NCBI GenBank assembly: GCA_037446725.1
Contig: JBBIIC010000004.1
Coordinates: 1 to 64,000, forward strand
DNA: 64,000 bases
Direction: 5' to 3'
From: JBBIIC01 sp037446725
GTDB lineage: Bacteria; Actinomycetota; Coriobacteriia; Anaerosomatales; SLCP01
How positions within the stretch are numbered: position 1 is the first letter of the stretch; each line of letters opens with the position of its first letter. The position numbers were made by a program, and so were the translations under genes. Below, in pieces: positions 46,834-56,294 of the stretch. The notes beneath the pieces are model-generated. The model was not told where the DNA came from, did not search any database, and saw only the letters and a list, made by a program, of their open reading frames with translations.

Positions 46834-47178
46834 GGAGTGGGCCTGTAAGCCGGATTCTGTCGGGGATGGTCATTTATCTGGGACCACGATCGCTCGCGGC
46901 CTCGTGCGGGCTAACCCGAGCGACGGCCGGGCCGGCCTTGACCGCTCCTATTCGCCCTTGCTCCGGGTGGGGTTTGCCAAGCCGCCGCGTTGCCGCGACG
47001 CTGGTGCGCTCTTACCGCACCGTTTCAGCTTTTCCTCCGCGGTATGCGGGGGAGTCTTCTTTTCTGTGGCACTTTCCGTCGGGTCGCCCCGCCCTGCCGT
47101 TAGCAGGCACCCTGCCCTGTGGAGTCCGGACTTTCCTCACGAGCCATACAGACCCGCGCGACCACCCGGCCCACTCCA
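46834..47178 (-). ncRNA. rnpB: RNase P RNA (bacterial type A)
   Basis: About 345 nt. On the minus strand the conserved 5' block GAGGAAAGTCCGGACTCCAC (CR I) and the 3' block ACAGAATCCGGCTTACAGG (CR V) are present. The ends pair: GGAGTGGGCC at the 5' end region and GGCCCACTCC at the 3' end form P1. Internal blocks with CTGAAACGGTGCGGTAAGAG and GGTTAGCCCGC also fit. It processes the 5' ends of pre-tRNAs with RnpA. A TAGAAT -10 hexamer (minus strand, 47185-47190) lies seven bases before the 5' end. Ends are estimates within a few bases. Confidence 0.95.
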
Positions 47179-47233
47179 TCTCACATTCTAGCAGGGAGTG
47201 GGCCATTTCAGGCGGAGCGCCAGCTCGATCGGC

Positions 47234-48928
47234 TCAGACGTGGCGCCCCTGGGCCTGTAGCTTCGCCCACGTGTCCTTCAGGGTGAGCGTCCTGTTGAAG
47301 ACCGGCGAGCCCGGCGCGGAGTCCGAATCCGGGCAGAAGTAGCCGAGCCGCTCGAACTGGACGGTCTGTCCGACAGGCACGTCGAGCAGCGAACGTTCGA
47401 CGAAGCACTCGGCCAGCACGGCCTCCGACTCGGGGTTGAGATCCTCGAACAGATCCGCGCCGTCTGCGCCAGGGTAGGGGCTGGCGAAAAGGTGGTCGTA
47501 GAGTCGCACCTCGGCGGGCACGGCATGCGTGGCCGAGAGCCAGTGCAGCGTCGCCTTCGGCCGACGGCCGTCCGGAGCGCTGCCACCACGGGTGTCCGGG
47601 TCGTAGGTGCAGCGCAGCTCGATGACCTCGCCGTTGGCATCCTTGACAATCTGCGTGCAGGTCACGAAGTATGCCGAGCGCAGGCGCACCTCCCGGCCGG
47701 GAGCAAGGCGGAAGAACTTCTTCGGCGGCTCCTCCATGAAGTCCTCGCGCTCGATCCAGAGTTCGCGCGTGAAGGGCACGAGCCGCGTTCCGGCTGAGGG
47801 GTCCTCGGGGTTGTTAAGGACCTCGATCTCCTCGACCTCGCCCTCCGGGTAGTTCTCGATGACTACCTTCAGCGGGTTCAGTACCGCGAACCGGCGCTCG
47901 GCAACGCGGTTGAGCACGTCGCGAACGGCATGGTAGAGCATCTCGACATCGACCACGCTGTCAGCCCGTGCCACACCGATCATCGCGGCGAACTCCCGGA
48001 TGCCCTCGGCGGGGAATCCACGGCGGCGCAGCGCCGATATCGTCGGCATGCGGGGATCATCCCAGCCCCTGACGTGCCCCTCGTTCACAAGACGGAGAAG
48101 GGCGCGCTTCGAGAGCACGGTATGCGTGAGGTTCAGCCGGGCGAACTCGTACTGGCGCGGGCGTGAGGGAACGGGCAGGTTCTCTATGAACCAGTCGTAG
48201 AGCGGGCGATGGTCCTGGAACTCGAGTGTGCAGATAGAGTGCGTGATGTGCTCGATCGCGTCGGACTGGCCGTGTGCGAAGTCGTATGACGGGTAGATGC
48301 ACCACGCGTCTCCCGTACGCGGGTGAGCGGTGTGCAGGATGCGATACATCACCGGGTCGCGGAAGTTGATGTTCGGTGAAGCCATGTCTATCTTGGCACG
48401 CAGAACGCGCGAGCCGTTCGGGAACTGGCCGGCGCGCATCCGTTCGAAGAGGTCGAGGTTCTCCTCGGCCGGGCGGCTCCGCCACGGGCTCTCACGCCCT
48501 GGCTCGGTCAGCGTGCCCCGATACTCCCGTATCTCCTCGGCGGACAGGTCGTCCACGTACGCCTTGCCGGCCCTGATCAGGTGGACCGCCCACTCGTAGA
48601 GCTGCTCGAAGTAGTCGGATGCGAAGTAGAAGTGCTCGCCCCAGTCGAACCCGAGCCAGCGCACGTCCTCCTCGATGGAGTCGATGTACTCCTGCTCTTC
48701 CTTGACGGGGTTGGTGTCGTCGAACCTGAGGTGGCACCGGCCGCCGAACTCCGCGGCAATGCCGAAGTTCAGACAGATCGATTTGGCGTGCCCGATGTGC
48801 AGGTAGCCGTTCGGCTCGGGCGGGAAGCGCGTGATGACCGATTCATGGCGGCCTTCACGCAAATCGGAGGCGACGATCTCACGGATGAAGTCGCTTCGCT
48901 GGGGTGATGATGCAGCATTCTCGCTCAT
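47234..48928 (-). CDS. glnS: Glutaminyl-tRNA synthetase
   Basis: 564 residues, a class I enzyme that charges tRNA-Gln directly. The HIGH motif is [16 protein letters not shown], the KMSKS equivalent is [13 protein letters not shown], and [17 protein letters not shown] and [10 protein letters not shown] are typical of GlnRS. The C-terminal half is the two-beta-barrel anticodon domain ([20 protein letters not shown]). Length is that of E. coli GlnRS, without a YqeY fusion. Many actinobacteria lack it and use GatCAB instead. No ribosome site precedes the ATG; TATTCT lies eight bases upstream, so it may be leaderless. It lies downstream of two tRNAs that end at a terminator. Confidence 0.95.
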   Translation of the reverse strand: MSENAASSPQRSDFIREIVASDLREGRHESVITRFPPEPNGYLHIGHAKSICLNFGIAAEFGGRCHLRFDDTNPVKEEQEYIDSIEEDVRWLGFDWGEHFYFASDYFEQLYEWAVHLIRAGKAYVDDLSAEEIREYRGTLTEPGRESPWRSRPAEENLDLFERMRAGQFPNGSRVLRAKIDMASPNINFRDPVMYRILHTAHPRTGDAWCIYPSYDFAHGQSDAIEHITHSICTLEFQDHRPLYDWFIENLPVPSRPRQYEFARLNLTHTVLSKRALLRLVNEGHVRGWDDPRMPTISALRRRGFPAEGIREFAAMIGVARADSVVDVEMLYHAVRDVLNRVAERRFAVLNPLKVVIENYPEGEVEEIEVLNNPEDPSAGTRLVPFTRELWIEREDFMEEPPKKFFRLAPGREVRLRSAYFVTCTQIVKDANGEVIELRCTYDPDTRGGSAPDGRRPKATLHWLSATHAVPAEVRLYDHLFASPYPGADGADLFEDLNPESEAVLAECFVERSLLDVPVGQTVQFERLGYFCPDSDSAPGSPVFNRTLTLKDTWAKLQAQGRHV

Positions 48929-49020
48929 GGAGGCAGAGAATAGCACAGCGGCAGGCGGGCAGGGCGCACGTGGGTCGCCGAGAACCACAACTCGAGAGCG
49001 ATCTGGGACTCCGAACGCAG

Positions 49021-49052
49021 GAGGCCCCGCGCAGTACTCTGCGCGGGGCCTC
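49021..49052 (-). terminator. Strong hairpin terminator after the tRNA pair
   Basis: A perfect 14-bp stem (GAGGCCCCGCGCAG with its reverse complement) and the loop TACT lie 10 bases beyond the 3' end of tRNA-Glu on the minus strand. It should end the tRNA transcript and insulate glnS. Confidence 0.8.
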
Positions 49053-49062
49053 CGATGGCCTC

Positions 49063-49138
49063 TGGTAGCCCGTACGGGATTCGAACCCGTGATTTCCGCC
49101 TTGAGAGGGCGGCGTCCTCACCGCTAGACCAACGGGCC
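49063..49138 (-). tRNA. tRNA-Glu (anticodon CUC)
   Basis: Cloverleaf read on the minus strand: acceptor GGCCCGT pairing with ACGGGCT (one G-U at the end), D-arm with GGTCTAGCGGTGAGGAC, anticodon stem CCGCC/GGCGG around the loop CTCTCAA, and T-arm ACGGGTTCGAATCCCGT. The anticodon CTC reads GAG codons. CCA is encoded. It lies four bases downstream of tRNA-Gln, so the two share one transcript. Confidence 0.97.
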
Positions 49139-49142
49139 GTTC

Positions 49143-49218
49143 TGGCTGGGGTGCTAGGACTCGAACCTAGAGACTTCGGAACCAGAATCCGACGTGTTGC
49201 CAATTACACCACACCCCA
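49143..49218 (-). tRNA. tRNA-Gln (anticodon CUG)
   Basis: Cloverleaf read on the minus strand: acceptor TGGGGTG/CACCCCA, with the U1-A72 end typical of tRNA-Gln, D-arm GGTGTAATTGGCAACAC, anticodon stem TCGGA/TCCGA around TTCTGGT, and T-arm CTAGGTTCGAGTCCTAG. The anticodon CTG reads CAG codons. Discriminator G and encoded CCA follow. Confidence 0.97.
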
Positions 49219-49251
49219 GTACGCACCTACGATGCCAGGGCGCGGGTCGCT

Positions 49252-49280
49252 ATGTTACGAGGCGACTGCGTGAGTGTCAA
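49252..49280 (-). promoter_or_regulatory. Strong promoter for the tRNA-Gln/tRNA-Glu pair
   Basis: On the minus strand, a perfect TTGACA is followed after 17 bp by TAACAT, 33 bases before the first base of tRNA-Gln and just after the gltX stop. This fits a stable-RNA promoter. Confidence 0.8.
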
Positions 49281-49301
49281 CCCGCACCGCAGGCTCGCAG
49301 A

Positions 49302-50771
49302 CTAGCCCTGAAGGGTCCTACGAGCAGCGAGAATCCGCGCAATGGAGCGTTCCTTGCCCAGCAGCGCGAGGGACTCGAAGAGCGGCGGGCTCACCGTGGA
49401 ACCCGACACGGCCACGCGGACCCCCTGGAACACCAGCTTCGGCTTCACGCCGACGGCCTCAGGGACGGATCTCAGCGCCTCCTCGATCGCCGCCGGGGTG
49501 AATTCGCCGATGTCGCCTAGAACAGACGCGGCAGCGTCAAGGGCCTTGGAAACGCCCTCCTTTTCCAGGGCTTTCGAACGGGAGCCTGCGTCGATGGTGA
49601 CTTCTTCGTCAAACAGGAATGCCACCATCGGCACGATCTCATCGAGACGCTTCGCACGCTCCGCGACGAGGGGGGCGAGCTCGGAAAGCCACTCGCGGCG
49701 CGCGGCGCCTTCCTCTGCGGTGAGCAGGCCGGCGTCGACGAGCCACGGCAGCATCCGGTCCACGTATGCCGCGGGGGGAAGTTCACGAAGATAGACACCG
49801 TTGAGCCAGTCAAGCTTCTCGGCGTCGAAGATCGCAGGGTTCTTCGACACACGCTCGAGCGAGAACGCCGCAGCCAGGGTCTCGCGGTCGATGACAGTCG
49901 TCTTGTCATCGAGGGACCAGCCGAGTAGCGCCAGGTAGTTGACCAACGCTTCCGGGAGATAGCCGAGTTCCCGGTAGGCCTCGACGGATGTCGCTCCGTG
50001 ACGCTTGGACAGCCGTTTGCCATCCGGGCCCCAGATCATCGACAGGTGTGCGAAGACGGGGACCTGGGCATCCAGGGCCTCGAACACGAGAATCTGCCGC
50101 GGCGTGTTGGACAGGTGGTCGTCCCCGCGGATGACGTGAGTGATCTCCATCCCGATGTCGTCGACGACCGTCGCGAAGTTGTACGTCGGTGTGCCATCCG
50201 AGCGAGCGATAACGAAGTCGTCCATCACCTCGGCGCGAAACACGCTCTCTCCACGAACCGCATCGGCGAAGACGATGTCCCCGCGATCATCGGGGACCCT
50301 GAGCCGCCAGGCATGAGGCTCGCCCGCAGCGACCCGATCCGACGCGACTGCGGGGTCGAGTCGGCGGCATGTCCGGCCGTAGCCCGCGAACCCGCCGCCG
50401 GCACGGGCTTCCTCTCGTTTGGCCGCAAGCTCTTCAGGTGCGCAGAAGCACGGGTAGACTGCGTCGGAGGCCTTCAGACGGGCAAGTGCGTCCCGGTAGG
50501 AGTCCGCCCGTTCGGTCTGGAAATAGGGGCCATGATCGCCGCCTGCCTCGGGGCCCTCGTCCCAATCGAGGCCGAGCCAGCGCAGCGACGACAGGATGGC
50601 GCGGACGTTCTCATCAGTGGAGCGCTCGGGGTCGGTGTCGTCGATGCGCAACACGAACGCGCCACCGTGTCGACGAGCGAAGGCCCAGTTGTAGATGGCC
50701 GTACGGGCACCGCCGATGTGCAGGTGGCCGGTTGGGCTCGGGGCGAAACGTACGCGGACGGACTCGGGCAC
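49302..50771 (-). CDS. gltX: Glutamyl-tRNA synthetase
   Basis: 489 residues, class I. The HIGH motif is FAPSPTGHLHIGGARTA and KMSKS is GKRLSKRHGA. A zinc-type insertion CFCAPEELAAKREEA with a further Cys in GYGRTCRRL is visible, and RIDDTDPERST is typical of discriminating-length GluRS. It charges tRNA-Glu. Whether it also mischarges tRNA-Gln cannot be told, but the presence of glnS suggests it need not. The GTG start has GAGGAG upstream on the minus strand. The cognate tRNA-Glu and tRNA-Gln lie immediately downstream. Confidence 0.96.
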   Translation of the reverse strand: MPESVRVRFAPSPTGHLHIGGARTAIYNWAFARRHGGAFVLRIDDTDPERSTDENVRAILSSLRWLGLDWDEGPEAGGDHGPYFQTERADSYRDALARLKASDAVYPCFCAPEELAAKREEARAGGGFAGYGRTCRRLDPAVASDRVAAGEPHAWRLRVPDDRGDIVFADAVRGESVFRAEVMDDFVIARSDGTPTYNFATVVDDIGMEITHVIRGDDHLSNTPRQILVFEALDAQVPVFAHLSMIWGPDGKRLSKRHGATSVEAYRELGYLPEALVNYLALLGWSLDDKTTVIDRETLAAAFSLERVSKNPAIFDAEKLDWLNGVYLRELPPAAYVDRMLPWLVDAGLLTAEEGAARREWLSELAPLVAERAKRLDEIVPMVAFLFDEEVTIDAGSRSKALEKEGVSKALDAAASVLGDIGEFTPAAIEEALRSVPEAVGVKPKLVFQGVRVAVSGSTVSPPLFESLALLGKERSIARILAARRTLQG

Positions 50772-50908
50772 GGAGGGCTCCTCGAGACGTTGGACAGAGT
50801 GTGCCTATCCTACCGTGCGGCGGGGCACTCTTCCACGCGCCGCACGTCATCCGCAGCTGAAGCGTAGGCAGCTATGCAAGGTGGCTACTTCGTGATACCG
50901 TTTCCGTG

Positions 50909-51037
50909 CTCATCAAGAGGCGGCCGCGAGACGGCCGCAGAGGGTGGAGGGACCGAGCCCCGCGAAGCCCCGGCAACCGACGCTGAAACGAGCGCACGGT
51001 GCCACATCTCGGCAGGTGTAACAGCCTGGAAGATGAG
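50909..51037 (+). promoter_or_regulatory. SAM-I (S-box) riboswitch with an extra hairpin
   Basis: P1 pairs CTCATC with GATGAG. The core blocks ATCAAGAG, GGTGGAGGGACC, GAAGCCCCGGCAACC and CGGTGCCACATC match the S-box consensus. Between AAGAG and the GGTGGAGGGA block there is an additional 7-bp hairpin, GCGGCCG-CGAGA-CGGCCGC (50920-50938), which is not in the usual SAM-I architecture. Downstream, a terminator and metK follow, so SAM would repress its own synthase. Confidence 0.9.
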
Positions 51038-51076
51038 GGCATACCGTGCCGCGCGGTCGCGCCGAGGCACGAGCGA

Positions 51077-51110
51077 GGCCCTTGTCGAAACAGGCGAGGG
51101 CCGTTTTGTT
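51077..51110 (+). terminator. Riboswitch-controlled intrinsic terminator before metK
   Basis: GGCCCT pairs with AGGGCC around a 14-base loop that can pair further, followed by the T-run TTTTGTT. It lies between the SAM riboswitch and the metK ribosome site, the standard expression platform of an S-box. Confidence 0.78.
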
Positions 51111-51143
51111 GTGCCGGCGACGGCACGGAGAGAAGGAGTGCGC

Positions 51144-52406
51144 ATGCCTGATCGCGAGTACCTGTTCACATCCGAGTCGGTTACCGAGGGACATCCTGAC
51201 AAGATGTGCGACCAGATCTCCGACGCCATCCTTGATGCCATCGTTGCCCGCGAGGCCGAGCTTGCCGAGGCGGGATTCTGCTCGCCTACAGGGACCAAGG
51301 CGAGCCCCGACTACGTTCGTGTCGCCTGTGAGACCCTCGTGACAACGGGACTCGTGGTCGTGTCGGGAGAGATAAGGACGCATGCCTACGTCGACATCCC
51401 CTCAGTCGTACGCAAGGTCGTGCGGGACATTGGCTACACGCGAGCCAAGTACGGTTTCGACTACGAGACATGCGGAGTCATCACCACGATCCACGAGCAG
51501 AGCGCGGACATCGCCATGGGGGTGGACGAGTCCTTCGAAGTACAGCACGGCATGAACGGCGACCCGCTCGACCTGATCGGCGCAGGCGACCAGGGCATGA
51601 TGTTCGGCTATGCCTGCACCGAGACCTCGCAGCTCATGCCGCTTCCCATCTACCTTGCCCACCGACTGGCTGAGCGCCTCACCGCCGTCCGGAAGGCCGA
51701 CGTGCTCGACTACCTGCGGCCTGACGGCAAGACCCAGGTCTCCGTGCGCTACGTCGACGGCAAGCCGGTCTCTGTCGAGAAGATCTTGATCTCGACGCAG
51801 CACGCGGACGGTGTCGACATCGAGGGGCTTCTCAAGCCCGACCTCATCGAACACGTCATCAAGCCGGTCTTCGAGGTGGAGGGCATCGCCTACGACTCGG
51901 CGGACATCTATGTGAACCCCACCGGCCGCTTCGTCATCGGTGGACCCATGGGCGACACCGGTCTGACCGGCCGCAAGATCATCGTCGACACCTACGGCGG
52001 CATGGGTCGCCACGGTGGGGGAGCGTTCTCGGGCAAGGACTGCACGAAGGTCGACCGCTCCGCGGCGTACGCTGCGCGCTGGGTCGCAAAGAACGTGGTC
52101 GCGGCAGGGCTGGCGGACCGCTGCGAGATCCAGCTGGCGTACGCTATCGGCGTAGCGCATCCGCTCTCGGTCCTCGTCGAGACATTCGGTACGGAGAAGG
52201 TCCCGGTCAGCGCCATCGAGTCGGCCGTCGGCCAGGTGTTCGACCTGCGACCGGGTGCGATCATCCGGGACCTGGACCTGCGACGTCCCATCTACCGCAA
52301 GACCGCGGCGTACGGACACTTCGGCCGCTCGGACAAGGACTTCACCTGGGAGCGTACCGACCGGGCGGCGGCACTCGCCGAGGCCGCCGGGCTCGGCGAC
52401 TCCTAG
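51144..52406 (+). CDS. metK: S-adenosylmethionine synthetase
   Basis: 420 residues, slightly longer than usual (380-400). It makes SAM from methionine and [23 protein letters not shown] at the N-terminus, [16 protein letters not shown] and [19 protein letters not shown] with the ATP-loop Lys are diagnostic. The extra length is mostly a loop after residue 40 ([20 protein letters not shown]). The ATG has AGAAGGAG upstream. Under SAM riboswitch control. Confidence 0.96.
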   Translation: MPDREYLFTSESVTEGHPDKMCDQISDAILDAIVAREAELAEAGFCSPTGTKASPDYVRVACETLVTTGLVVVSGEIRTHAYVDIPSVVRKVVRDIGYTRAKYGFDYETCGVITTIHEQSADIAMGVDESFEVQHGMNGDPLDLIGAGDQGMMFGYACTETSQLMPLPIYLAHRLAERLTAVRKADVLDYLRPDGKTQVSVRYVDGKPVSVEKILISTQHADGVDIEGLLKPDLIEHVIKPVFEVEGIAYDSADIYVNPTGRFVIGGPMGDTGLTGRKIIVDTYGGMGRHGGGAFSGKDCTKVDRSAAYAARWVAKNVVAAGLADRCEIQLAYAIGVAHPLSVLVETFGTEKVPVSAIESAVGQVFDLRPGAIIRDLDLRRPIYRKTAAYGHFGRSDKDFTWERTDRAAALAEAAGLGDS

Positions 52407-52453
52407 GCGCCCGATGGGCGTGTAGTCGTTCGGGCATGAGAGATGAGAGTAAG

Positions 52454-52486
52454 GAAGGCCACCGGCACGTGGTGTCGGTGGCCTTC
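52454..52486 (+). terminator. Terminator after metK
   Basis: An 11-bp perfect stem, GAAGGCCACCG with CGGTGGCCTTC, and an 11-base loop lie 47 bases after the metK stop. It separates metK from priA. Confidence 0.8.
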
Positions 52487-52530
52487 GGTATGCTATGAGC
52501 GAAACCTCCAGCCGTCGAGAAGGACCCGCC

Positions 52531-54759
52531 GTGTCAGTCGCCCGAATAGCGCTCGATATTCCCTCGAGACAGCTGACGGACGCCTTCGATTACGACATTC
52601 CCTACCGGCTCGAGGAACGTCTGGCGGTAGGCTGTGCCGTACTCGTGGAGTTCGGACGCCGCCGTGCAGTCGGGCACGTGGTGGAGGTCGTTAACTCCAG
52701 CGAAGTTCGCGGCCGTAAACCCGTCCTCGACGTCGTGAGTGAACCGCGCTTCGACGAGGTCGCCGCCCGGCTGGCGGCGTGGATCGCCGCCGAGTATGTA
52801 GCGCCGCTTTCGGATGCGGTGCGGCTGTTCCTGCCGCCCGGCAGCATTCCGGAGGTCGTGAAGGGCCCGAACGGGTGGCATCTCAAGGAGCCGTCCGTCG
52901 CCTCCGTTGAGGAACGCGTGGTGGAGCTGGTAGAGGGCCACTCCTTCTTGCCGGGAACCACGGCACACCGGCAGCGTGCAGTTCTCGATGCCCTTGGCGC
53001 AGGGCCAGTCACGACCGCCGAGCTCACCGCGGCACTCGGCTCCGTCTCCCAGATCGTTTCACGTCTTGAACGGGCCGGGGCTGTCCGTATCACCGCCCGC
53101 AGACGCTTTCGCGACCCCGCGATGCACGAGCGTCCGGCTCCGCGGCACGAGACGCTCTCCCGGGGACAGACCGCCGCGCTGCAGGCCATAGACGGCGCCG
53201 GACCCGGTTCGTGCGTCGTCGTCCACGGGGTGACGGGCTCGGGCAAGACCGAGGTGTACCTGCGCGCGATCGAAGAGGTGCTCGTCGCCGGGCGGTCGGC
53301 GATCGTTCTGGTACCCGAGATCTCACTGACCCCGCAGACGGTCGGACGCTTCCGAGCGCGGTTCGGTGACCATATCGCGGTGCTACACAGCCGACTGTCG
53401 CCCGGTGAGCGCCTCGACCAATGGGATCGTATCGCCTGCGGTGACGCGCGCGTGGTCATCGGCGCGCGCTCGGCGCTCTTCGCACCGATACACGACCTCG
53501 GCCTCGTGGTCATCGATGAGGAGCACGAGTCATCGTACAAGCAGGCCTCCTCACCCCGTTATCACGCACGCGACGTCGCTATTCGTCTCGCGGAGATGCG
53601 CGCCGCGACCCTCGTGCTCGGAAGCGCCACTCCGTCGATGGAGACGCTGCACGCTGTCGAGACGGGGCGGATCGCGCGTGTCCTCCTCGAGGAGCGCGTG
53701 GGTGGGGGAGTGTTGCCTGTGGTCGAGGTCGTCGACATGGGACAGGAGTTCCTCAACGGGAACCGGTCGATCTTCTCTGACCGGCTCTTACAGGAGCTCA
53801 GGGGAGTCGCCCAGCGACAGGAGAAGGCGGTCCTTCTCCTCAATCGCAGGGGGTTTGCCTCGTTCCTTCTGTGCAGGGAATGCGGCCACGTTCCCGGCTG
53901 CACGCGGTGTTCGACCTCGCTCACCTTTCACGAGTCCGGCGGGATACTCGCGTGCCACCACTGCGGTGCACGCTCCGGGGCACCGGCGTCATGTCCCGAG
54001 TGCGGCAGCCCGTACCTTCGGCGCTTCGGAGCAGGAACCCAGCGCGTGGCAGCAGAGGTCGAGTCGGCGGTCCCCGGACTTGCGGTGGTACGCATGGATG
54101 CCGACACCACGGCCGCCAAAGGCGGGCACGAACACCGTCTGGCGGAGTTCGAGGCCGCGCAAGCCGCCGTGCTCGTGGGGACGCAGATGGTCGCCAAGGG
54201 TCTCGACTATCCAGAGGTCACGCTCGTCGGCGTCGTCAGTGCCGATACGACGCTACACCTGGCCGACCTGCGTGCGGGGGAGCGAACCTTCCAGATGCTC
54301 GAACAGGTCGCCGGGCGCGCCGGGCGCGGTGAGCGCCCGGGCCGCGTGATCGTCCAGACCTACTGGCCGGAGCATCCCGCCGTGGTCGCGGTCGCGCGTC
54401 ACGATCCTACGGCCTTCTACGACGCCGCGCGTGCTGAGAGGGCGGACCTCGGCTTTCCGCCGTACGGCCGGATGGCCAACCTGATCGTCACCTCGACGTC
54501 CCGACAGGAGGTCAAGGACCGGACCGCAGAGCTTGCGGCCGCCCTCACCGGCAGCGCACCGGCGTCATGGGAAGTCCTCGGCCCGGTTCCGGCGCCACTC
54601 TCGCGCATCAAGGACCGCTACCGCTGGCATGTGCTCGTCAAAGCGCCCGAGGGTGCGGACGTCCCCTCCGTGGTCCGCGACGCCCTCGCCGCGACTCATC
54701 GCTCCTCCTCCTCCTCCTCGACATTGGCCATCGATATCGACCCCGTCGACCTCATGTGA
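52531..54759 (+). CDS. priA: Primosomal protein N' (PriA), replication-restart helicase
   Basis: 742 residues. An N-terminal 3'-DNA-binding domain is followed by a superfamily 2 helicase: Walker A GVTGSGKTEVYLRA near residue 233, DEEH in VIDEEHESSYKQ, and HARDVAIRLAEM. Zinc-binding cysteines are CRECGHVPGCTRC, then CHHCGARSG and CPECGS. QMVAKGLDYPEVTLVGVVSAD and QVAGRAGRG are motifs V and VI. It restarts collapsed forks. The GTG at 52531 with GAGAAGGA five bases upstream is chosen; the ATG 36 bases earlier directly abuts a TATGCT hexamer. Confidence 0.95.
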   Translation: MSVARIALDIPSRQLTDAFDYDIPYRLEERLAVGCAVLVEFGRRRAVGHVVEVVNSSEVRGRKPVLDVVSEPRFDEVAARLAAWIAAEYVAPLSDAVRLFLPPGSIPEVVKGPNGWHLKEPSVASVEERVVELVEGHSFLPGTTAHRQRAVLDALGAGPVTTAELTAALGSVSQIVSRLERAGAVRITARRRFRDPAMHERPAPRHETLSRGQTAALQAIDGAGPGSCVVVHGVTGSGKTEVYLRAIEEVLVAGRSAIVLVPEISLTPQTVGRFRARFGDHIAVLHSRLSPGERLDQWDRIACGDARVVIGARSALFAPIHDLGLVVIDEEHESSYKQASSPRYHARDVAIRLAEMRAATLVLGSATPSMETLHAVETGRIARVLLEERVGGGVLPVVEVVDMGQEFLNGNRSIFSDRLLQELRGVAQRQEKAVLLLNRRGFASFLLCRECGHVPGCTRCSTSLTFHESGGILACHHCGARSGAPASCPECGSPYLRRFGAGTQRVAAEVESAVPGLAVVRMDADTTAAKGGHEHRLAEFEAAQAAVLVGTQMVAKGLDYPEVTLVGVVSADTTLHLADLRAGERTFQMLEQVAGRAGRGERPGRVIVQTYWPEHPAVVAVARHDPTAFYDAARAERADLGFPPYGRMANLIVTSTSRQEVKDRTAELAAALTGSAPASWEVLGPVPAPLSRIKDRYRWHVLVKAPEGADVPSVVRDALAATHRSSSSSSTLAIDIDPVDLM

Positions 54760-54860
54760 TAGCCCTGCGCACCTGCCGGGCTCGGGTACAATGACGGCAG
54801 GGAAGTTGCTCGACTGTCTCCATGAGTACTGCATCTTGATGAAGGGCTCCGTTTTCGGTC

Positions 54861-55352
54861 ATGGACATCCTCACTCACCCCAACCCTGCGCTGAAACAAC
54901 ACGCGGCCGACGTGGAACGCTTCGGTGACCGCGATCTCAAGGACCTCGTTAGGGCGATGGCCCGGGCGATGTATGACGCCCCCGGCGTTGGCCTTGCCGC
55001 GACCCAGGTGGGCGTGATGAGCCGTGTCCTCGTGTACGACGTGGATGAAGGGCTCGTCGCCCTGTGCAATCCCCGCATTGTCGAGACATCCGGGGAGCCC
55101 GAGATCGTCGAGGAGGGATGCCTCTCACTGCCCGGCATCGAAGTGCCCATCGAGCGCCCGTCATCTCTGACCTGTGAGGCGTTCGACCTCGCCGGGAATC
55201 CCGTTCGCATCGAGGCCGCCGGCCTTCTTGCCCGAGTCCTCCAGCACGAGATCGACCATCTCGACGGTGTCCTCATCATCGACCGTGCCACTCCCGAAGA
55301 GCGCAAGGCGGCGATCCAACGCTACAACGAGGTGACACGGAGCGCCGGCTAG
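54861..55352 (+). CDS. def: Peptide deformylase
   Basis: 163 residues. It removes the formyl group from nascent chains. All three motifs are intact: GVGLAATQVG, EGCLSLPG with the metal Cys, and QHEIDHLDG with the metal histidines and catalytic Glu. It forms a unit with fmt, which adds the formyl group to Met-tRNA. TACAAT at 54787-54792 is a possible -10. The ATG is preceded by only a weak site. Confidence 0.96.
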   Translation: MDILTHPNPALKQHAADVERFGDRDLKDLVRAMARAMYDAPGVGLAATQVGVMSRVLVYDVDEGLVALCNPRIVETSGEPEIVEEGCLSLPGIEVPIERPSSLTCEAFDLAGNPVRIEAAGLLARVLQHEIDHLDGVLIIDRATPEERKAAIQRYNEVTRSAG

Positions 55353-55370
55353 ATCACGGGAGGGGGTTAC

Positions 55371-56294
55371 ATGAGAGTCGTGTTCATGGGCACGCCGTCG
55401 TTTGCGGTGCCTGCGCTGCACGCACTGGCGGACGCGCATCACGTGGCGTGCGTCTACACCCAGCCCGATCGTCCCTCGGGTCGCGGCCGGACTCCTCGCC
55501 CCTCACCGGTCAAGGAAGCGGCGCTCGAGCGCGGGCTTGAGGTCCGGCAGCCCGTGACATTGCGGGACGCGGCCGAACACGCGCATCTCCGCTCACTGGA
55601 GTCCGATGTCGTCTGCGTCGCGGCGTACGGGTTGATCCTTCCGCCCGAAGTGCTCGAGGTGCCGCCATACGGCTGCCTGAACATCCACGCGTCACTGCTC
55701 CCGCGCTACCGTGGCGCGGCGCCGGTCCACCGCGCGATCCTCGACGGAGAGAAGGTCAGCGGCGTATCGATCATGCGTATGGAGGAAGGGCTCGACACCG
55801 GGCCGTACGCACTGCAGGTCCCGGTTGCGTTGGACGACCTCGGTGTCGAAAAGGCAACGGCACTCCTTGCCGAGCAGGGCGCGACGGCACTCCTCCACGT
55901 CCTCGACGGCCTGCTGACTTCGACGGTCGAATGGACGGACCAGGATGACTCCCGGGCCACGTATGCGGCCAAGATCACGCGTTGCGACGTCGCGCTCCAC
56001 CCCGGGCTCACCGTCGAGGAGGCACTTCGCAGGCTCCGGGCGTCCTCGAGAAGCGCGCCGAGTCGCGCATGCGTGGACGGGACGAGCATGACGATCGTGA
56101 GCGCGCGGCGTGCGACCAGGAATCCCGGCCCCGGACAGGTCGGGGTCGACAAGGACGCTCTCGTGCTCGGATTCGCCGACGGAGGCATTGTGCTCGACGA
56201 AGTCCGCCCCGAGGGCCGTTCCTGCATGGACGGGTCATGTTTCGCGCGGGGGGCACGGCTGGGTTCCGGGGCGTCGTGGGAGCCCGCCCCGTGA
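55371..56294 (+). CDS. fmt: Methionyl-tRNA formyltransferase
   Basis: 307 residues. It formylates initiator Met-tRNA using 10-formyl-THF. RVVFMGTPSFAVPALHALA, then AAYGLILPPEVL, and NIHASLLPRYRGAAPVHRAI with the catalytic Asn/His, are diagnostic. The C-terminal OB-like tRNA-binding domain follows residue 205. GGAGGGGG lies nine bases before the ATG. Its stop overlaps the rsmB start (GTGA). Confidence 0.95.
   Translation: MRVVFMGTPSFAVPALHALADAHHVACVYTQPDRPSGRGRTPRPSPVKEAALERGLEVRQPVTLRDAAEHAHLRSLESDVVCVAAYGLILPPEVLEVPPYGCLNIHASLLPRYRGAAPVHRAILDGEKVSGVSIMRMEEGLDTGPYALQVPVALDDLGVEKATALLAEQGATALLHVLDGLLTSTVEWTDQDDSRATYAAKITRCDVALHPGLTVEEALRRLRASSRSAPSRACVDGTSMTIVSARRATRNPGPGQVGVDKDALVLGFADGGIVLDEVRPEGRSCMDGSCFARGARLGSGASWEPAP

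Noticed and set aside
46820..47342. Open frames on the plus strand across the rnpB region
   Set aside because: They are explained by RNase P RNA on the minus strand, whose universally conserved blocks are present.
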